Source of the DNA: Streptomyces mangrovisoli
Lineage (GTDB): Bacteria > Actinomycetota > Actinomycetes > Streptomycetales > Streptomycetaceae
Assembly: GCF_000974985.2 (NCBI RefSeq)
Contig: NZ_LAVA02000103.1
Coordinates: 1 to 64,000, forward strand
Direction of reading: 5' to 3'
DNA length: 64,000 nucleotides
The notes beneath the pieces were generated by a model. It was not told the DNA's origin and ran no database searches. It saw nothing but the letters and a program-made list of their open reading frames with translations. This document shows positions 41,456 through 50,708 of the stretch, piece after piece. Both the position numbers and the translations under genes were made by a program. Position 1 is the stretch's first letter. Each line of letters begins with the position of its first letter.

Positions 41456-41709
41456 CAACGGGGCCTTTCCGGCCGGGTCCGAGAACAGCCCGCACGCCCT
41501 CCGTCGGGCCCCCGGCGCCGGTGACACGAACAACCGGACCGGCGAACGGGACGACCGGCCGAACTCGTGGGTAACACAACGGAATCCGAACGGGTTCACC
41601 CGGCCCGGATGACCCGCGCCGGACCAGCGGGAGGCGTACGCTGAGGTGCCTGTAGTCACGGTGCGCGCCCGCTCCCCGCGCGAGCGCCGGCCGTGGCAGG
41701 GGGTGGGTC

Positions 41710-44592
41710 ATGGTGCAGAAGGCGGCACGGGGCAAACGAACCCTCTTCGAGCGGGAGAGTGAACTGGCCGCGGTCGAAGAGGCGTTGGGCGACCTCACCG
41801 GCCTGCGTCCGGACGGGGTGGAGCCGACGCGGCGCCCCCGTGGCGCGCTGCTCGCCTTCGCGGGCCGCGCCGGCATCGGCAAGACCACCCTCCTCGCCGA
41901 GGTCCGCAGGCGCGCCACCGAACTCGGCTGCACGGTGCTGTCCGCGCGCGGCGGCGACCAGGAACAGCGCGTCGCCTTCCACGTGGCCCGGCAACTCCTC
42001 CAGCCGCAGCTCGCCGGGGTCCCCGAGAGTGAGGTCCGGGCCTCGCTGGGCAGTTGGTACGACATCGTCGGCCCGGCCCTCGGCCTGTGCGCCCCCACCG
42101 ACGGCGCGCCCCCGGACCCGCAGGGCCTGGCCGACGGGCTCGACTGGGTGCTCACCCATCTCGCCGTACGACGCGCCCCGATGGTCCTCGTCCTCGACGA
42201 CGCGCACTGGGCCGACCCCGAATCCCTGCGCTGGCTCGCCGCGTTCGCGCCCCGCGCCGAGGAACTCCCCATGCTCGCCGTCGTCGCCTACCGGCCCGAC
42301 GAACTCCCCGACCACGCCGAATCGTTCCGCGGACTGCCCGGCCGCGCCGGCGGCCGTCCCCTCGACCTGGAGCCGCTCAGCGCCGCCGCCGTCGCCGACC
42401 TGGTGCGTGAGGCGCTCGGCGGCCACGCCGACGACGCGTTCTGCCGCGAGACCTGGGCCGTCACCGGCGGCAACCCCTTCGAGACCGTCGAACTCACCGC
42501 CAAGGTGAGCGACCGCGGCCTCAGCCCCACCGAGGACGGCGCCCCGCTGCTGCGCGACCTCGCCGCCGCGGTCAAGGGCAGCGGGCTCATCTCACGCCTC
42601 GAACGCCTGGGCCCCTCCACCGTCCGGTTCGCCTGGGCCTGTGCCGTGCTCGGCACCGAGATCCATCCAGCGCTCGCCGCCTCGGTGGCCGGACTCGGCC
42701 CCGAGGAGGCCGCCGACGCGGCCGACGCGCTGCGCGGGGCGCGCATCCTCGTCGGCGCCGAGACCCTGGAGTTCATCCACCCGCTGATCGCCACCGCCGT
42801 CTACCGGGCCATCAAGCCCGGCGTCCGCGTCGCCCTGCACGGCCAGGCCGCCTGGTGCGTCCTCGACGACGGACAGGGCCCCGCCGCCGCGGCCCGCCAT
42901 CTGCTGGAGACCCACCCCGAGGGCGACCCCTGGGTGGTGCAGCAACTGCGCGCCGCCGCCGGTGAGACCCTCCGGGCCGGCGCCCCCGACGCCGCCCGCA
43001 GCTACCTCGCCCGCGCCCTGCGCGAGCCCCCGCCCACCGAGGACCGGGCGGCCGTGCTCTACGAACTGGGCAGCGCGTCCCTGCTCACCGAGCCCGCCAC
43101 CACCGTCAACCATCTGCGCGCCGCCCTCGCCGAGCCCATCGCCGACCCGGCGCTGCGCCAGCACATCGTCTACCGGCTCTCCCAGGTGCTCGCGCACAGC
43201 GACCGCCTCGCCGAGTCGTCCGACCTGCTCGCCCGGGAGATCCGCGGCACCGACGACGCCCGCGTCAAGATCCGCCTGGTCTCCGAGCAGTTCATGTGGG
43301 ACGCGTTCCGCGCCGACGAGCCCGACCACCCCTCGCGCTCCCGCCGCCTGGCCAAGCTCGCCGACCGGCTCAGGGGCCGCGACCTCACCGAGCGCTACAT
43401 CATCGGCCTGCGCGCCTGGGACGCCGTGCAGCGCGGCGAACCCTCCCAGGTCGCCCTCCGGCACGCCGAGCGGGCCCTGGCCGGCGGGCTGCGCTGGGCC
43501 GAGCCCGACCGCGGCTTCGAAGTGCCCGTCCTGGTCGCCCTCGCCTTCATGTACGCCGACCGGCCCGCCCGCACCGAGGAACTGTTCGCCGCGGGCATCG
43601 CCGACTACGAGCAGCAGGGCTGGCGCGGCGGCCACCTCTCCTTCGCGCACACCCTGCTCGGTTACCTCCGTTACCGCCGCGGCCGGCTCGGCGAGGCCGA
43701 GGACTTCGTCCGCGCGGGCCTCCGGCTTGCCGAGCGCGTGGGACCCGGCACGCCCGCCCACTGGTACGCCGTCGGCAGCCTCATCCAGGTGCTGCTGGCC
43801 CGCGGGCGGGTCGCCGAGGCCACGCAGATCGGCGACCAGTACTGCTTCGGGCCGCCCTTCCCGGCCGCCGTCGTCTTCCCCGACGCGCAGACCGTGCACG
43901 GCGAACTCCTGCTCGCGCGCGGCCTGACCAAGGAAGCGGCCGCCGAACTCGCCGCCGCGGGACGCCGGTTGGACCCGCGGGGCATCCGCAACCCCGCGTG
44001 GTGCCCCTGGCAGCTGCTGCTCGCCCGCGCCGAGAGCCACGACGCGCCCGACCGGGCCCTCGCGACCGCCCAGGAAGCCCTCGCCCGCGCACGGCAGTTC
44101 GGCGCGCCGTCCACCATCGGGCACGCCCTGCGTACGCTCGCCGCGGTGTCCTCGGGCTCCGCGCGGGTGAAGTACCTCGAGGAGTCCGTCACCCATCTGG
44201 AGCGCTCCCCGGCCGCCTACGAGCTGGCCTGCGCCCTGGTCGAACTCGGCACGGAGCTGCGTCTCACCGGCCGCACCAAGGAGGCCGCCGAGCAGCTCTA
44301 CCGGGGCCTCGACGTGGCCGTGCAGTGCAGCGCGGACGGCCTGGTCGACACCGCGCGCGACGAACTCGCCGCCGCCGGACTGCGGCCGCGCCGGCTGCAC
44401 AGCACGGAGACCGACGCCCTCACCGCCCGCGAGAGCCGCGCCGCGGCGCTGGCCGCGCGGGGGCACGGCGAGGCGGAGATCGCGGCGGAGCTGGGGGTCG
44501 ACGAGGCGGCGGTGGTCCGCCTGCTGTCCGCCGTCTACCGCAAGGTCGGCACGGAGAGCTCCGGCCTCGCGGCCGACCTGAAACCGGCCTGA
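41710..44592 (+). CDS. LAL-type (MalT-like) transcriptional regulator with AAA ATPase
   Basis: 960 residues. An N-terminal AAA_16 ATPase has Walker A AGRAGIGKTTLL (Lys58) and Walker B MVLVLDDAHWADPESL. A long TPR-like helical middle follows (about 370-860), and the C-terminal HTH reads LTARESRAAALAARGHGEAE, IAAELGVDEAAVVRLLSAVY, RKVG. This LuxR-type HTH is somewhat degenerate but keeps the family shape. Large ATP-binding LuxR regulators often control secondary metabolism or carbon use. The nearest downstream structure is a palindromic element pair, so it is likely monocistronic. Its targets are not evident. Confidence 0.88.
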   Translation: MVQKAARGKRTLFERESELAAVEEALGDLTGLRPDGVEPTRRPRGALLAFAGRAGIGKTTLLAEVRRRATELGCTVLSARGGDQEQRVAFHVARQLLQPQLAGVPESEVRASLGSWYDIVGPALGLCAPTDGAPPDPQGLADGLDWVLTHLAVRRAPMVLVLDDAHWADPESLRWLAAFAPRAEELPMLAVVAYRPDELPDHAESFRGLPGRAGGRPLDLEPLSAAAVADLVREALGGHADDAFCRETWAVTGGNPFETVELTAKVSDRGLSPTEDGAPLLRDLAAAVKGSGLISRLERLGPSTVRFAWACAVLGTEIHPALAASVAGLGPEEAADAADALRGARILVGAETLEFIHPLIATAVYRAIKPGVRVALHGQAAWCVLDDGQGPAAAARHLLETHPEGDPWVVQQLRAAAGETLRAGAPDAARSYLARALREPPPTEDRAAVLYELGSASLLTEPATTVNHLRAALAEPIADPALRQHIVYRLSQVLAHSDRLAESSDLLAREIRGTDDARVKIRLVSEQFMWDAFRADEPDHPSRSRRLAKLADRLRGRDLTERYIIGLRAWDAVQRGEPSQVALRHAERALAGGLRWAEPDRGFEVPVLVALAFMYADRPARTEELFAAGIADYEQQGWRGGHLSFAHTLLGYLRYRRGRLGEAEDFVRAGLRLAERVGPGTPAHWYAVGSLIQVLLARGRVAEATQIGDQYCFGPPFPAAVVFPDAQTVHGELLLARGLTKEAAAELAAAGRRLDPRGIRNPAWCPWQLLLARAESHDAPDRALATAQEALARARQFGAPSTIGHALRTLAAVSSGSARVKYLEESVTHLERSPAAYELACALVELGTELRLTGRTKEAAEQLYRGLDVAVQCSADGLVDTARDELAAAGLRPRRLHSTETDALTARESRAAALAARGHGEAEIAAELGVDEAAVVRLLSAVYRKVGTESSGLAADLKPA

Positions 44593-44635
44593 CCGCCACC
44601 GGCGCCATCCGGCGAGGGTCCTCGCAGCTCCCTCA

Positions 44636-44744
44636 AGGGGCGCGGGGAACTGCGCGACTGGCCACGACGCGCCCGCGGGGGTGCACATGCCGGTGGCCCG
44701 GCCGCGGGCCGGTGGGGCTTGCTCGCGCAGTTCCCCGCGCCCCT
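44636..44744. terminator. Palindromic element pair after the LAL gene
   Basis: AGGGGCGCGGGGAACTGCGC plus one paired base (44636-44656) faces its complement (44724-44744). It begins about 40 bases after the LAL stop and probably ends its transcript. Confidence 0.65.
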
Positions 44745-44847
44745 GAGGGGTGTCGCGGCAGCGGGGTCATGGGTGACGGCCTGGCCGGCCCGCGGTCACG
44801 GGCGCCCCTGCGGGCCGTCCGCGGCCGCGGCCACGTACCATGGCGGC

Positions 44848-45345
44848 ATGTCGTTCCTCCGCCGCCGCAGTGCCACTCCCGCGGGCCCTGACTTCGACGT
44901 ACTGGCCATGGACCCGGGCGACTGGCCCGGCAATCTCGGCGCGGGCCTGCTGCCCGCCCCGGACGGCACCTGCCAGGGCGTGTTCCTGCGCTACGACCTC
45001 TTCGGCGGCCGTGGCCCCGCGATGATCATCGGCAACCTCCCCGAGGGCTCCCCGGCCCGGGAGGTCCCCGAGGGACACGTGCCGTTCGAGGTGGCCCAGC
45101 TGCTGCTGGCGCTGGAGAACGAGGAGGAGGTGACGGTCGTCGGCATCGAGGACGTGCCGGTCATGCAGGGCGACAACCTGCTGATCGTGCGGCGTCTGAA
45201 GCTGTCCGAGGGCCGCATCGCCTGCGTGCAGTTCGACCGCAGCGACAACGTCCTGGTGACCATCGCCGCCTGGGACCGCCCCATCACCGACGACCTGTAC
45301 GCCCTGCTCAAGCCGCTCCCGGCGGAACTCTTCCAGCAGGGCTGA
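44848..45345 (+). CDS. Conserved hypothetical protein, 165 aa
   Basis: A soluble 165-residue protein without signal peptide or membrane segment. Visible are DFDVLAMDPGDWPGNLGAGL, a central block GQDxxV-free but rich in short strands (PAMIIGNLPEGSPAREVPEG), and EEEVTVVGIEDVPVMQGDNL followed by LLIVRRLKLS. The alternating strands suggest a compact beta-rich fold. I recognise it as a conserved Streptomyces protein of unknown function. The start at 44848 agrees with the conserved MSFLRRR beginning; the ribosome binding site is poor. Confidence 0.75.
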   Translation: MSFLRRRSATPAGPDFDVLAMDPGDWPGNLGAGLLPAPDGTCQGVFLRYDLFGGRGPAMIIGNLPEGSPAREVPEGHVPFEVAQLLLALENEEEVTVVGIEDVPVMQGDNLLIVRRLKLSEGRIACVQFDRSDNVLVTIAAWDRPITDDLYALLKPLPAELFQQG

Positions 45346-45352
45346 GAAGAGC

Positions 45353-45383
45353 GGGCCGGGCCGCCACGACGGCGACCCGGCCC
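45353..45383. terminator. Bidirectional terminator
   Basis: GGGCCGGG (45353-45360) and CCCGGCCC (45376-45383) form a hairpin between two convergent genes, seven bases after one stop and ten before the other. Confidence 0.6.
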
Positions 45384-45393
45384 CCGCCGCCCG

Positions 45394-47373
45394 CTACGAC
45401 AGCGACGGCTCCACCTGCACATCGGCCGCGCGCACGTACTCCACCCGGTGGCCGTACTGGATCTCGTAGTACAGGTCCGTACCGCGGACCACCGCGTGCG
45501 AGTCCGTCGTGAACGTCACCGCGTAGTAGTACTCGCCCGGCACCCGGTCGCCGATCACGTACTTCTGCCCCTTGAGCAGCTTGTACGGCAGCGGCGAGAC
45601 CGCCTGCACGGGTACCCCGGACGGGTAGGCCGAGGCCTCCGGGTAGGCGCGGCCGTACACCGGCACACTGTCCAGGCCGTCCTTGGGCGTGACCACGAAC
45701 CCGGCCGCGTTCACCGCGGTCCGCTCGCCCTTCGGATTCTTGAACCAGGCCTCCTGCCCGAGGTACCAGATCGCCGTCCAGTCGCCCTGACGGTCGGCGA
45801 CCGCGTACTGCTGCCCGGTGGAGACCCGCGAGGACAGGTCGTTCACGCCCGTCGTCGCGGTCGTACCGAGACCGATGTCCTGGATCAGCGGATACGACTC
45901 CCCGGGCCCGGAGTACAGGCGTACCTCGCTGGAGCCGTGCGCCGCGCAGGCCACGCCCGCGGTGACGCAGCCGGTGTACTCCGGCTGGTTGGATGCGTAG
46001 TCCGGCAGGATCGTCACCAGCCCGCCGTGCTTGCCCGCCGTGGCGTGGAAGGGCCGGCCGAGCAGCTCGAAGTAGTGCGCCCAGTCCCAGTACGGGCCGG
46101 GGTCGGTGTGCATGCCCTTGATCGTCGAGGTCGTCGGGCCGGGCACGTTGTCGTGCCCGAGGATGTGCTGCCGGTCCAGCGGGATGTGGTACTTAGCCGA
46201 CAGATAGCGCACCAGCCGGGCCGAGGAGCGGTACATCTCCTCCGTGTACCAGGCGTCCGGCGAGGTCAGGAAGCCCTCGTGCTCGATGCCGATCGACTTG
46301 GCGTTGACGTACCAGTTGCCCGCGTGCCAGGCCACGTCCTTCGCCTTCACGTGCTGGGCGATCAGGCCGTCGGTGGAGCGGATCGTGTAGTTCCACGACA
46401 CGTACGTCGGGTCCTGCACGAGGTTGAGGACCCCGTCCCAGGTGCCCTCGGTGTCATGGATGACGATGTACTTGATGCTCTGCGAGGCGGGCCGGTCGCC
46501 GAGGTCGTGGTTGCCGTAGTCGTTGTCGCCGAACTCCTGGTACGGCGCCGGGATCCACTCGCACGACACCGACTTCGGGCACTCCGTGCCGTCGTCGGAG
46601 ACCGTGCGCAGACCGGTCGCCGCGAGCTGCCCGGTCCGCGGCGCGAGATCCGGCTGCGCGGCGAGGACGACCTGCTGGCCCGTGTCCGTGGTGCGCTCCT
46701 CGCCGCCGCGGATCACGTCGTAGACATCGTCCGCGTACGCCGCCGCCGTCGCGGAGTCGTCGGCGCCGGAGAACTCGGCGATCGCTCCGTACCAGGCGGC
46801 CGGGTCCGCGCTCAGCGGCTCGCCCAGCCGCCGCTGCGCGGCGGCGAGCAGGGCCGCGCCGCCCTCGACGTTGGCGGCCGCGTCCTCGCGCAGCTCGGCC
46901 GCCGGCAGCCCGGTCAGCTCGGCCGCCCGGGGCAGCGTCTTCAGCCGGTCCGGGAGCGCGGAGTCCTGGGGCACGGCCGCGGTCGGGGCGAGGGCGGCGC
47001 GCGCGGAGTCGCCGCGGGCGTCCCCGGCGCCGCCGTCACCGGCCTCGTCGGAGGCGGCGCGGGCGAGCGCGGTGCTCGCGTCCGTCAGATGCATCGGACC
47101 GTAGCCGCCGCTGACGCTCGGGGCACCGGCGTGGGTGTCCCAGCGGGACTGGAGGTACGAGACGCCCAGCAGGACGCTCTGCGGTACGTGGTACTCGGCG
47201 GCCGCGGAGGCGAACGCCCTCTGGAGCGAGCCCCCCGCGGCCGCGTCGGCGCCGGCAGCCGGAGCCGCGCCGAGCAGCGGCAGCAGCAGCGCCGCGGAGG
47301 CGAGGGCCCCCGCGGTGCGGCGCGCGCGTCTGTGGCCGGGCGTGCGGGTGGGGTCGGTGGCAGATCCTCGCAA
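45394..47373 (-). CDS. Secreted N-acetylmuramoyl-L-alanine amidase
   Basis: 659 residues. A signal peptide (residues 1 to about 42: RRAR...ASAALLLPLLGAAPAAGADA) sends it outside. An alpha-helical region with SYLQSRWDTHAGAPSVSGGY and GPMHLTD resembles a lytic-transglycosylase-like domain. The central Amidase_2 domain (about 290-440) has the Zn ligands in YIVIHDTEGTWDG and MHTDPGPYWDW plus GIEHEGFL. The C-terminal 200 residues are SH3-like cell-wall-binding repeats (GDWTAIWYLGQEAWFKNPKG). It cleaves the peptide from glycan in peptidoglycan. The start is TTG, supported by AGGAGG seven bases upstream; the exact domain of the N-terminal third is less certain. Confidence 0.88.
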   Translation of the reverse strand: MRGSATDPTRTPGHRRARRTAGALASAALLLPLLGAAPAAGADAAAGGSLQRAFASAAAEYHVPQSVLLGVSYLQSRWDTHAGAPSVSGGYGPMHLTDASTALARAASDEAGDGGAGDARGDSARAALAPTAAVPQDSALPDRLKTLPRAAELTGLPAAELREDAAANVEGGAALLAAAQRRLGEPLSADPAAWYGAIAEFSGADDSATAAAYADDVYDVIRGGEERTTDTGQQVVLAAQPDLAPRTGQLAATGLRTVSDDGTECPKSVSCEWIPAPYQEFGDNDYGNHDLGDRPASQSIKYIVIHDTEGTWDGVLNLVQDPTYVSWNYTIRSTDGLIAQHVKAKDVAWHAGNWYVNAKSIGIEHEGFLTSPDAWYTEEMYRSSARLVRYLSAKYHIPLDRQHILGHDNVPGPTTSTIKGMHTDPGPYWDWAHYFELLGRPFHATAGKHGGLVTILPDYASNQPEYTGCVTAGVACAAHGSSEVRLYSGPGESYPLIQDIGLGTTATTGVNDLSSRVSTGQQYAVADRQGDWTAIWYLGQEAWFKNPKGERTAVNAAGFVVTPKDGLDSVPVYGRAYPEASAYPSGVPVQAVSPLPYKLLKGQKYVIGDRVPGEYYYAVTFTTDSHAVVRGTDLYYEIQYGHRVEYVRAADVQVEPSLS

Positions 47374-47677
47374 TGCGGCCTCCTGTGACGGGCGGTCGTG
47401 CCGGGGCGTGCGGGGCTGAGCGCAGCTCAGTGGTACCGGCTTGCCGACGATCCGTCAATCATGCCCAGGGAAGCGTGAATTCCCATGTCACACGAGGGTT
47501 CGGCGAGTTTCGGGGCGACATCCCGCGGGCCTGCGGGGCGTCAGTGGGCTAGACCAATGGGTGGCCGTACGGCCCGGTGGGACAGGCCTGCTCGGCGGTA
47601 CGGCTGCTCGGCCCTGTCGACGCACGAAGGCCCGCGGTGCGCCGCCACTCCGGGCGCACCGCGGGCCTCCGTCCCCG
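47374..47677. other. Intergenic region with a strong leftward terminator
   Basis: The region holds the amidase promoter (unrecognised, near 47400-47480) and, at its right end, a 15-base perfect hairpin described separately. The middle (47490-47620) shows no feature. Confidence 0.4.
47629..47667 (-). terminator. Terminator of the phosphotransferase gene
   Basis: GGCCCGCGGTGCGCC (47629-47643) and its exact complement (47653-47667) form a 15-base stem with a 9-base loop, starting ten bases past the stop codon. Confidence 0.85.
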
Positions 47678-48820
47678 TCAGCGAGTGCCGACCGCCGCGC
47701 GCACGGCCTTGCGGGCCAGCTGGCAGTCGTCGTGCAACCGCCGCAGCAGCAGCCGCTGTTCCTCGCCGGACGGCGCGGCGCTCGGGTGGGCCATCCCCGG
47801 TGCCGCCGGGGCCGCGTCGTGCATCGAGCGCTGCACGGCCATCTCGTACGTACGGATCTCACGGGTGAGGACGAGCATCAGGTTGACCAGGAACCCGTCC
47901 CGGGCCGCCGGGCCCGCCGACTGGGCGATCTGGCTGATCTGCCGGCGCGCCACGGGGGCGTCCCCGAGGACCGACCAGAGCGTCGCCAGGTCGTAGCCGG
48001 GCAGGTACCAGCCGGCGTGCTCCCAGTCCACCAGCACTGGACCGGCCGGGGACAGGAGGATGTTCGACAGCAGGGCGTCGCCGTGGCAGAACTGGCCCAT
48101 GCCCTGGCGGCCCGCCGAGTGCGCGATGCCGTGCAGCAGCTTCTGGAGGTCGCCCAGGTCCCGGTCGGTGAGCAGACCCAGTTCGTGGTAGCGGGAGATG
48201 CGGGCCGCGTAGTCCAGCGGGGCGTCGAATGTGCCCGCCGGGGGCCGCCAGGCGTTCAGCCGGCACACCGCGCCGAGCGCCGTCCTGATGTCCGTGCGGG
48301 ACGGGGCCTCGACCGGGTGGCGTTGCAGCGCCGCGGCCCGGCCCGGCATCCGCTCGATCACCAGCGTGCAGTTCTCCGGGTCCGCCGCGATCAGCCGGGG
48401 CACCCGCACGGGCGGGCGGTGCCGGACGAACGAGCGGTATGCGGCTATTTCGTGGCGGATCCGCTCCGCCCAGGCTGGGGACTGGTCGAGTAAACACTTG
48501 GCGACGGCCGTGCTGCGCCCGGTCGTTCCGACGAGGAGCACGGACCGGCCGCTGCGGCGCAGCACCTGCACCGGTGCGAACTCCGGGCAGATCCGGTGCA
48601 CGGAGGCGATCGCCGCGCGCAGCTGGGCCCCCTGGGGACCGGACAGGTCGAGTCTCCCGCTGAGCGGTTGGGTGCCGGGCCCCGGGACGCGCCGCGCCCT
48701 GCCCGCACCGAGCACGGGGGCCGCCGGCGGACGCACCGGGTCGAGGTAGGGGCCGCTGCCCGCCGGGCGGGGGCGCAGCGGCCGGGGCGGGGCGGACACG
48801 GAGGACGATGCTGCGTACAT
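47678..48820 (-). CDS. Aminoglycoside-phosphotransferase-like kinase (APH family)
   Basis: 380 residues. After a disordered Pro-rich N-terminus (about 1-60) comes an APH/protein-kinase-like domain: [19 protein letters not shown] (nucleotide-binding strand with Lys), the Brenner-type catalytic loop [13 protein letters not shown] with His-Gly-Asp, and [20 protein letters not shown] with the Mg-binding Asp. APH-fold enzymes phosphorylate small molecules; this one lacks a resistance-gene context and is divergent from an NsdB-type regulator, so a metabolic or signalling role is more likely. The ATG at 48820 is chosen; further upstream codons are Arg/Pro-rich and unlike coding sequence. Confidence 0.82.
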   Translation of the reverse strand: MYAASSSVSAPPRPLRPRPAGSGPYLDPVRPPAAPVLGAGRARRVPGPGTQPLSGRLDLSGPQGAQLRAAIASVHRICPEFAPVQVLRRSGRSVLLVGTTGRSTAVAKCLLDQSPAWAERIRHEIAAYRSFVRHRPPVRVPRLIAADPENCTLVIERMPGRAAALQRHPVEAPSRTDIRTALGAVCRLNAWRPPAGTFDAPLDYAARISRYHELGLLTDRDLGDLQKLLHGIAHSAGRQGMGQFCHGDALLSNILLSPAGPVLVDWEHAGWYLPGYDLATLWSVLGDAPVARRQISQIAQSAGPAARDGFLVNLMLVLTREIRTYEMAVQRSMHDAAPAAPGMAHPSAAPSGEEQRLLLRRLHDDCQLARKAVRAAVGTR

Positions 48821-49007
48821 GGGCGAGACAGATCCCTTCGTGTGCCTGCGATTCAGCGCCTGCCCGACCCGGCCCCGGAGGGGACATCCTGGGGAATGTT
48901 CCTCTGGCAAGTCCGGCCCGCACATGCCCGAGGAAGGAATCCACGGGTTCCGTCCGGGGCGGTGACCGGGTCGGGGTGGCGCGTTCCTACTCGACACCCG
49001 GGGCGCA

Positions 49008-49049
49008 CTGGCACACCATCTGGCGCACCCTGGCGAACCCTGGCGAATA
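49008..49049. repeat. 10- to 12-bp direct repeats in the nsdB promoter region
   Basis: CTGGCACACC, CTGGCGCACC, CTGGCGAACC and CTGGCGAATA begin at 49008, 49020, 49030 and 49040, spaced one helical turn apart, 60 bases before the regulator start. They could be stacked binding sites for a regulator. Confidence 0.45.
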
Positions 49050-49108
49050 GTCGCCCGGCATGTCTCCCAGGGCTACTGTCAACTCAGCCGAGAACCTGGG
49101 GGCTTGAC

Positions 49109-50611
49109 GTGAGCGGACAACCCAACACCCGCCTTTCGGACCTGTTCGGCCTGGCCGGCTGGTCCAAGGGGGAACTCGCGAGGCTGGTCAACCGGCAGGC
49201 GGCGGCCATGGGCCACCCCCAGCTGTCGACCGACACCTCACGGGTTCGGCGGTGGATCGACATGGGGGAGATCCCCCGCGATCCGGTGCCGCGGGTGCTG
49301 GCGGTCCTGTTCACCGAGCGTCTCGGCCGTGTCGTGACCATCGAGGACCTCGGTCTGGTACGGCACGGGCGTGCGGGGAAACGGCAGGACGGCGGGAGCA
49401 TGGAGCGTCCCGACGGTGTGCCGTGGGCGCCCGAACGAACCGCCGCGGTCCTCACCGAATTCACGGGAATGGACCTCATGCTCAACCGACGCGGCTTGGT
49501 GGGCGCGGGTGCCGCGCTCGCCGCGGGATCCGCACTCAGCGGCGCCATACACGACTGGCTGCACACCGATCCGACTCTCCGGGCCGACGCCCCCGACCTC
49601 GACCATCCCCTGCACGCCGACCCCGCCGGGTACGACCGCTATGAGGCCGCCCCCATCGGGTCGCAGGAGATCGAGGAACTGGAGCGCTCGGTCGAGGTGT
49701 TCCGGGCCTGGGACGCCGCCCGTGGCGGCGGCCTCCAGCGCAAGGCGGTGGTCGGCCAGCTCAACGAGGTGGGCGGCATGCTCGCCTACCGCCACCCCGA
49801 TCATCTCCAGCGGCGCCTGTGGGGCGTCGCCGCCAATCTCGCCGTCCTCGCGGGCTGGATGTCGCACGACGTCGGCCTGGAGCCCACGGCCCAGAAGTAC
49901 TTCGTCATCGCCGCCCATGCCGCGCGCGAGGGCGGCGACCGGCCTCGCGCGGGGGAGGCGCTCTCCCGCGCGGCCCGCCAGATGGTGCACCTGGGTCGGC
50001 CCGACGACGCGCTCGATCTGATGAATCTCGCCAAGTCCGGCTCCGGTGAGGAGGTGCTGCCGCGCACCCGGGCCATGCTCTACACGATCGAGGCCTGGGC
50101 GCAGGCGTCGATGGGCAAGGGGCAGGCGATGCGCCGCACCCTCGGCCAGGCGGAGGACCTCTTCGTCTCCGACAAGGGCGACGTGCCGCCGCCGAGCTGG
50201 ATGCAGATGTTCAAGGAGGAGGATCTGTTCGGTATGCAGGCCCTCGCCTACCGGACGCTCGCCGAGCACGAGCCGGGCGCGGCCTCGCATGCCCAGCACT
50301 TCGCGGAGAAGGCGCTGGCGCTGCGGATCGACGGGCGCCAGCGGTCGAAGATCTTCGACTTCCTGTCCATGGCGTCGGCCTGCTTCATCGCCGACGACCC
50401 CGAACAGGCGGCCCGCTACGCGCGGTTGGCGCTGGTGTCGATGGGGTCCAACTCCTCGCACCGCACCTGGGACCGGCTGCGCGAGATGTACCGGCTCACC
50501 GCGCAGTACGCCAGCTATCCGAAGATCCACGAGCTGCGGGAGGAGATCAAGCTCGCTCTGCCCAGGCTGCCCAAGCAGAAGGGCAGGGGCGGCAACAGCG
50601 CACGGGTATAG
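49109..50611 (+). CDS. nsdB: NsdA/NsdB-family DNA-binding regulator with TPR-like repeats
   Basis: 500 residues. The N-terminal HTH-like block has LAGWSKGELARLVNRQAAAM, STDTSRVRRWIDMGEIPRDP and the following VPRVLAVLFTERLGRVVTIE. This is characteristic of the NsdA/NsdB group of Streptomyces, which repress antibiotic production and morphological development. A transmembrane-like RRGLVGAGAALAAGSALSGA lies near residue 125, followed by a helical TPR-type region (about 190-470). The GTG at 49109 follows a G-rich site. The phosphotransferase gene is divergent. NsdB is the closest name I can suggest, from the shape and the motif; strict orthology is unproven. Confidence 0.72.
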   Translation: MSGQPNTRLSDLFGLAGWSKGELARLVNRQAAAMGHPQLSTDTSRVRRWIDMGEIPRDPVPRVLAVLFTERLGRVVTIEDLGLVRHGRAGKRQDGGSMERPDGVPWAPERTAAVLTEFTGMDLMLNRRGLVGAGAALAAGSALSGAIHDWLHTDPTLRADAPDLDHPLHADPAGYDRYEAAPIGSQEIEELERSVEVFRAWDAARGGGLQRKAVVGQLNEVGGMLAYRHPDHLQRRLWGVAANLAVLAGWMSHDVGLEPTAQKYFVIAAHAAREGGDRPRAGEALSRAARQMVHLGRPDDALDLMNLAKSGSGEEVLPRTRAMLYTIEAWAQASMGKGQAMRRTLGQAEDLFVSDKGDVPPPSWMQMFKEEDLFGMQALAYRTLAEHEPGAASHAQHFAEKALALRIDGRQRSKIFDFLSMASACFIADDPEQAARYARLALVSMGSNSSHRTWDRLREMYRLTAQYASYPKIHELREEIKLALPRLPKQKGRGGNSARV

Positions 50612-50708
50612 GGGGTCCGTATCACCGACGCCCGTTGTTGGTTCTTAACTGCACCAGATCCGTTGCCGGTTGCTGTCGCGCGCCGTCACTTGTGCACCGG
50701 CGCGGCGG

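Noticed and set aside
44840-45025. Alternative short protein starting MAACRSS at 44840
   Set aside because: Wrong frame relative to the conserved 165-residue protein.
47374-47677. A riboswitch in the amidase leader
   Set aside because: No ydaO/cyclic-di-AMP-like consensus could be recognised by eye; only the terminator hairpin is clear.
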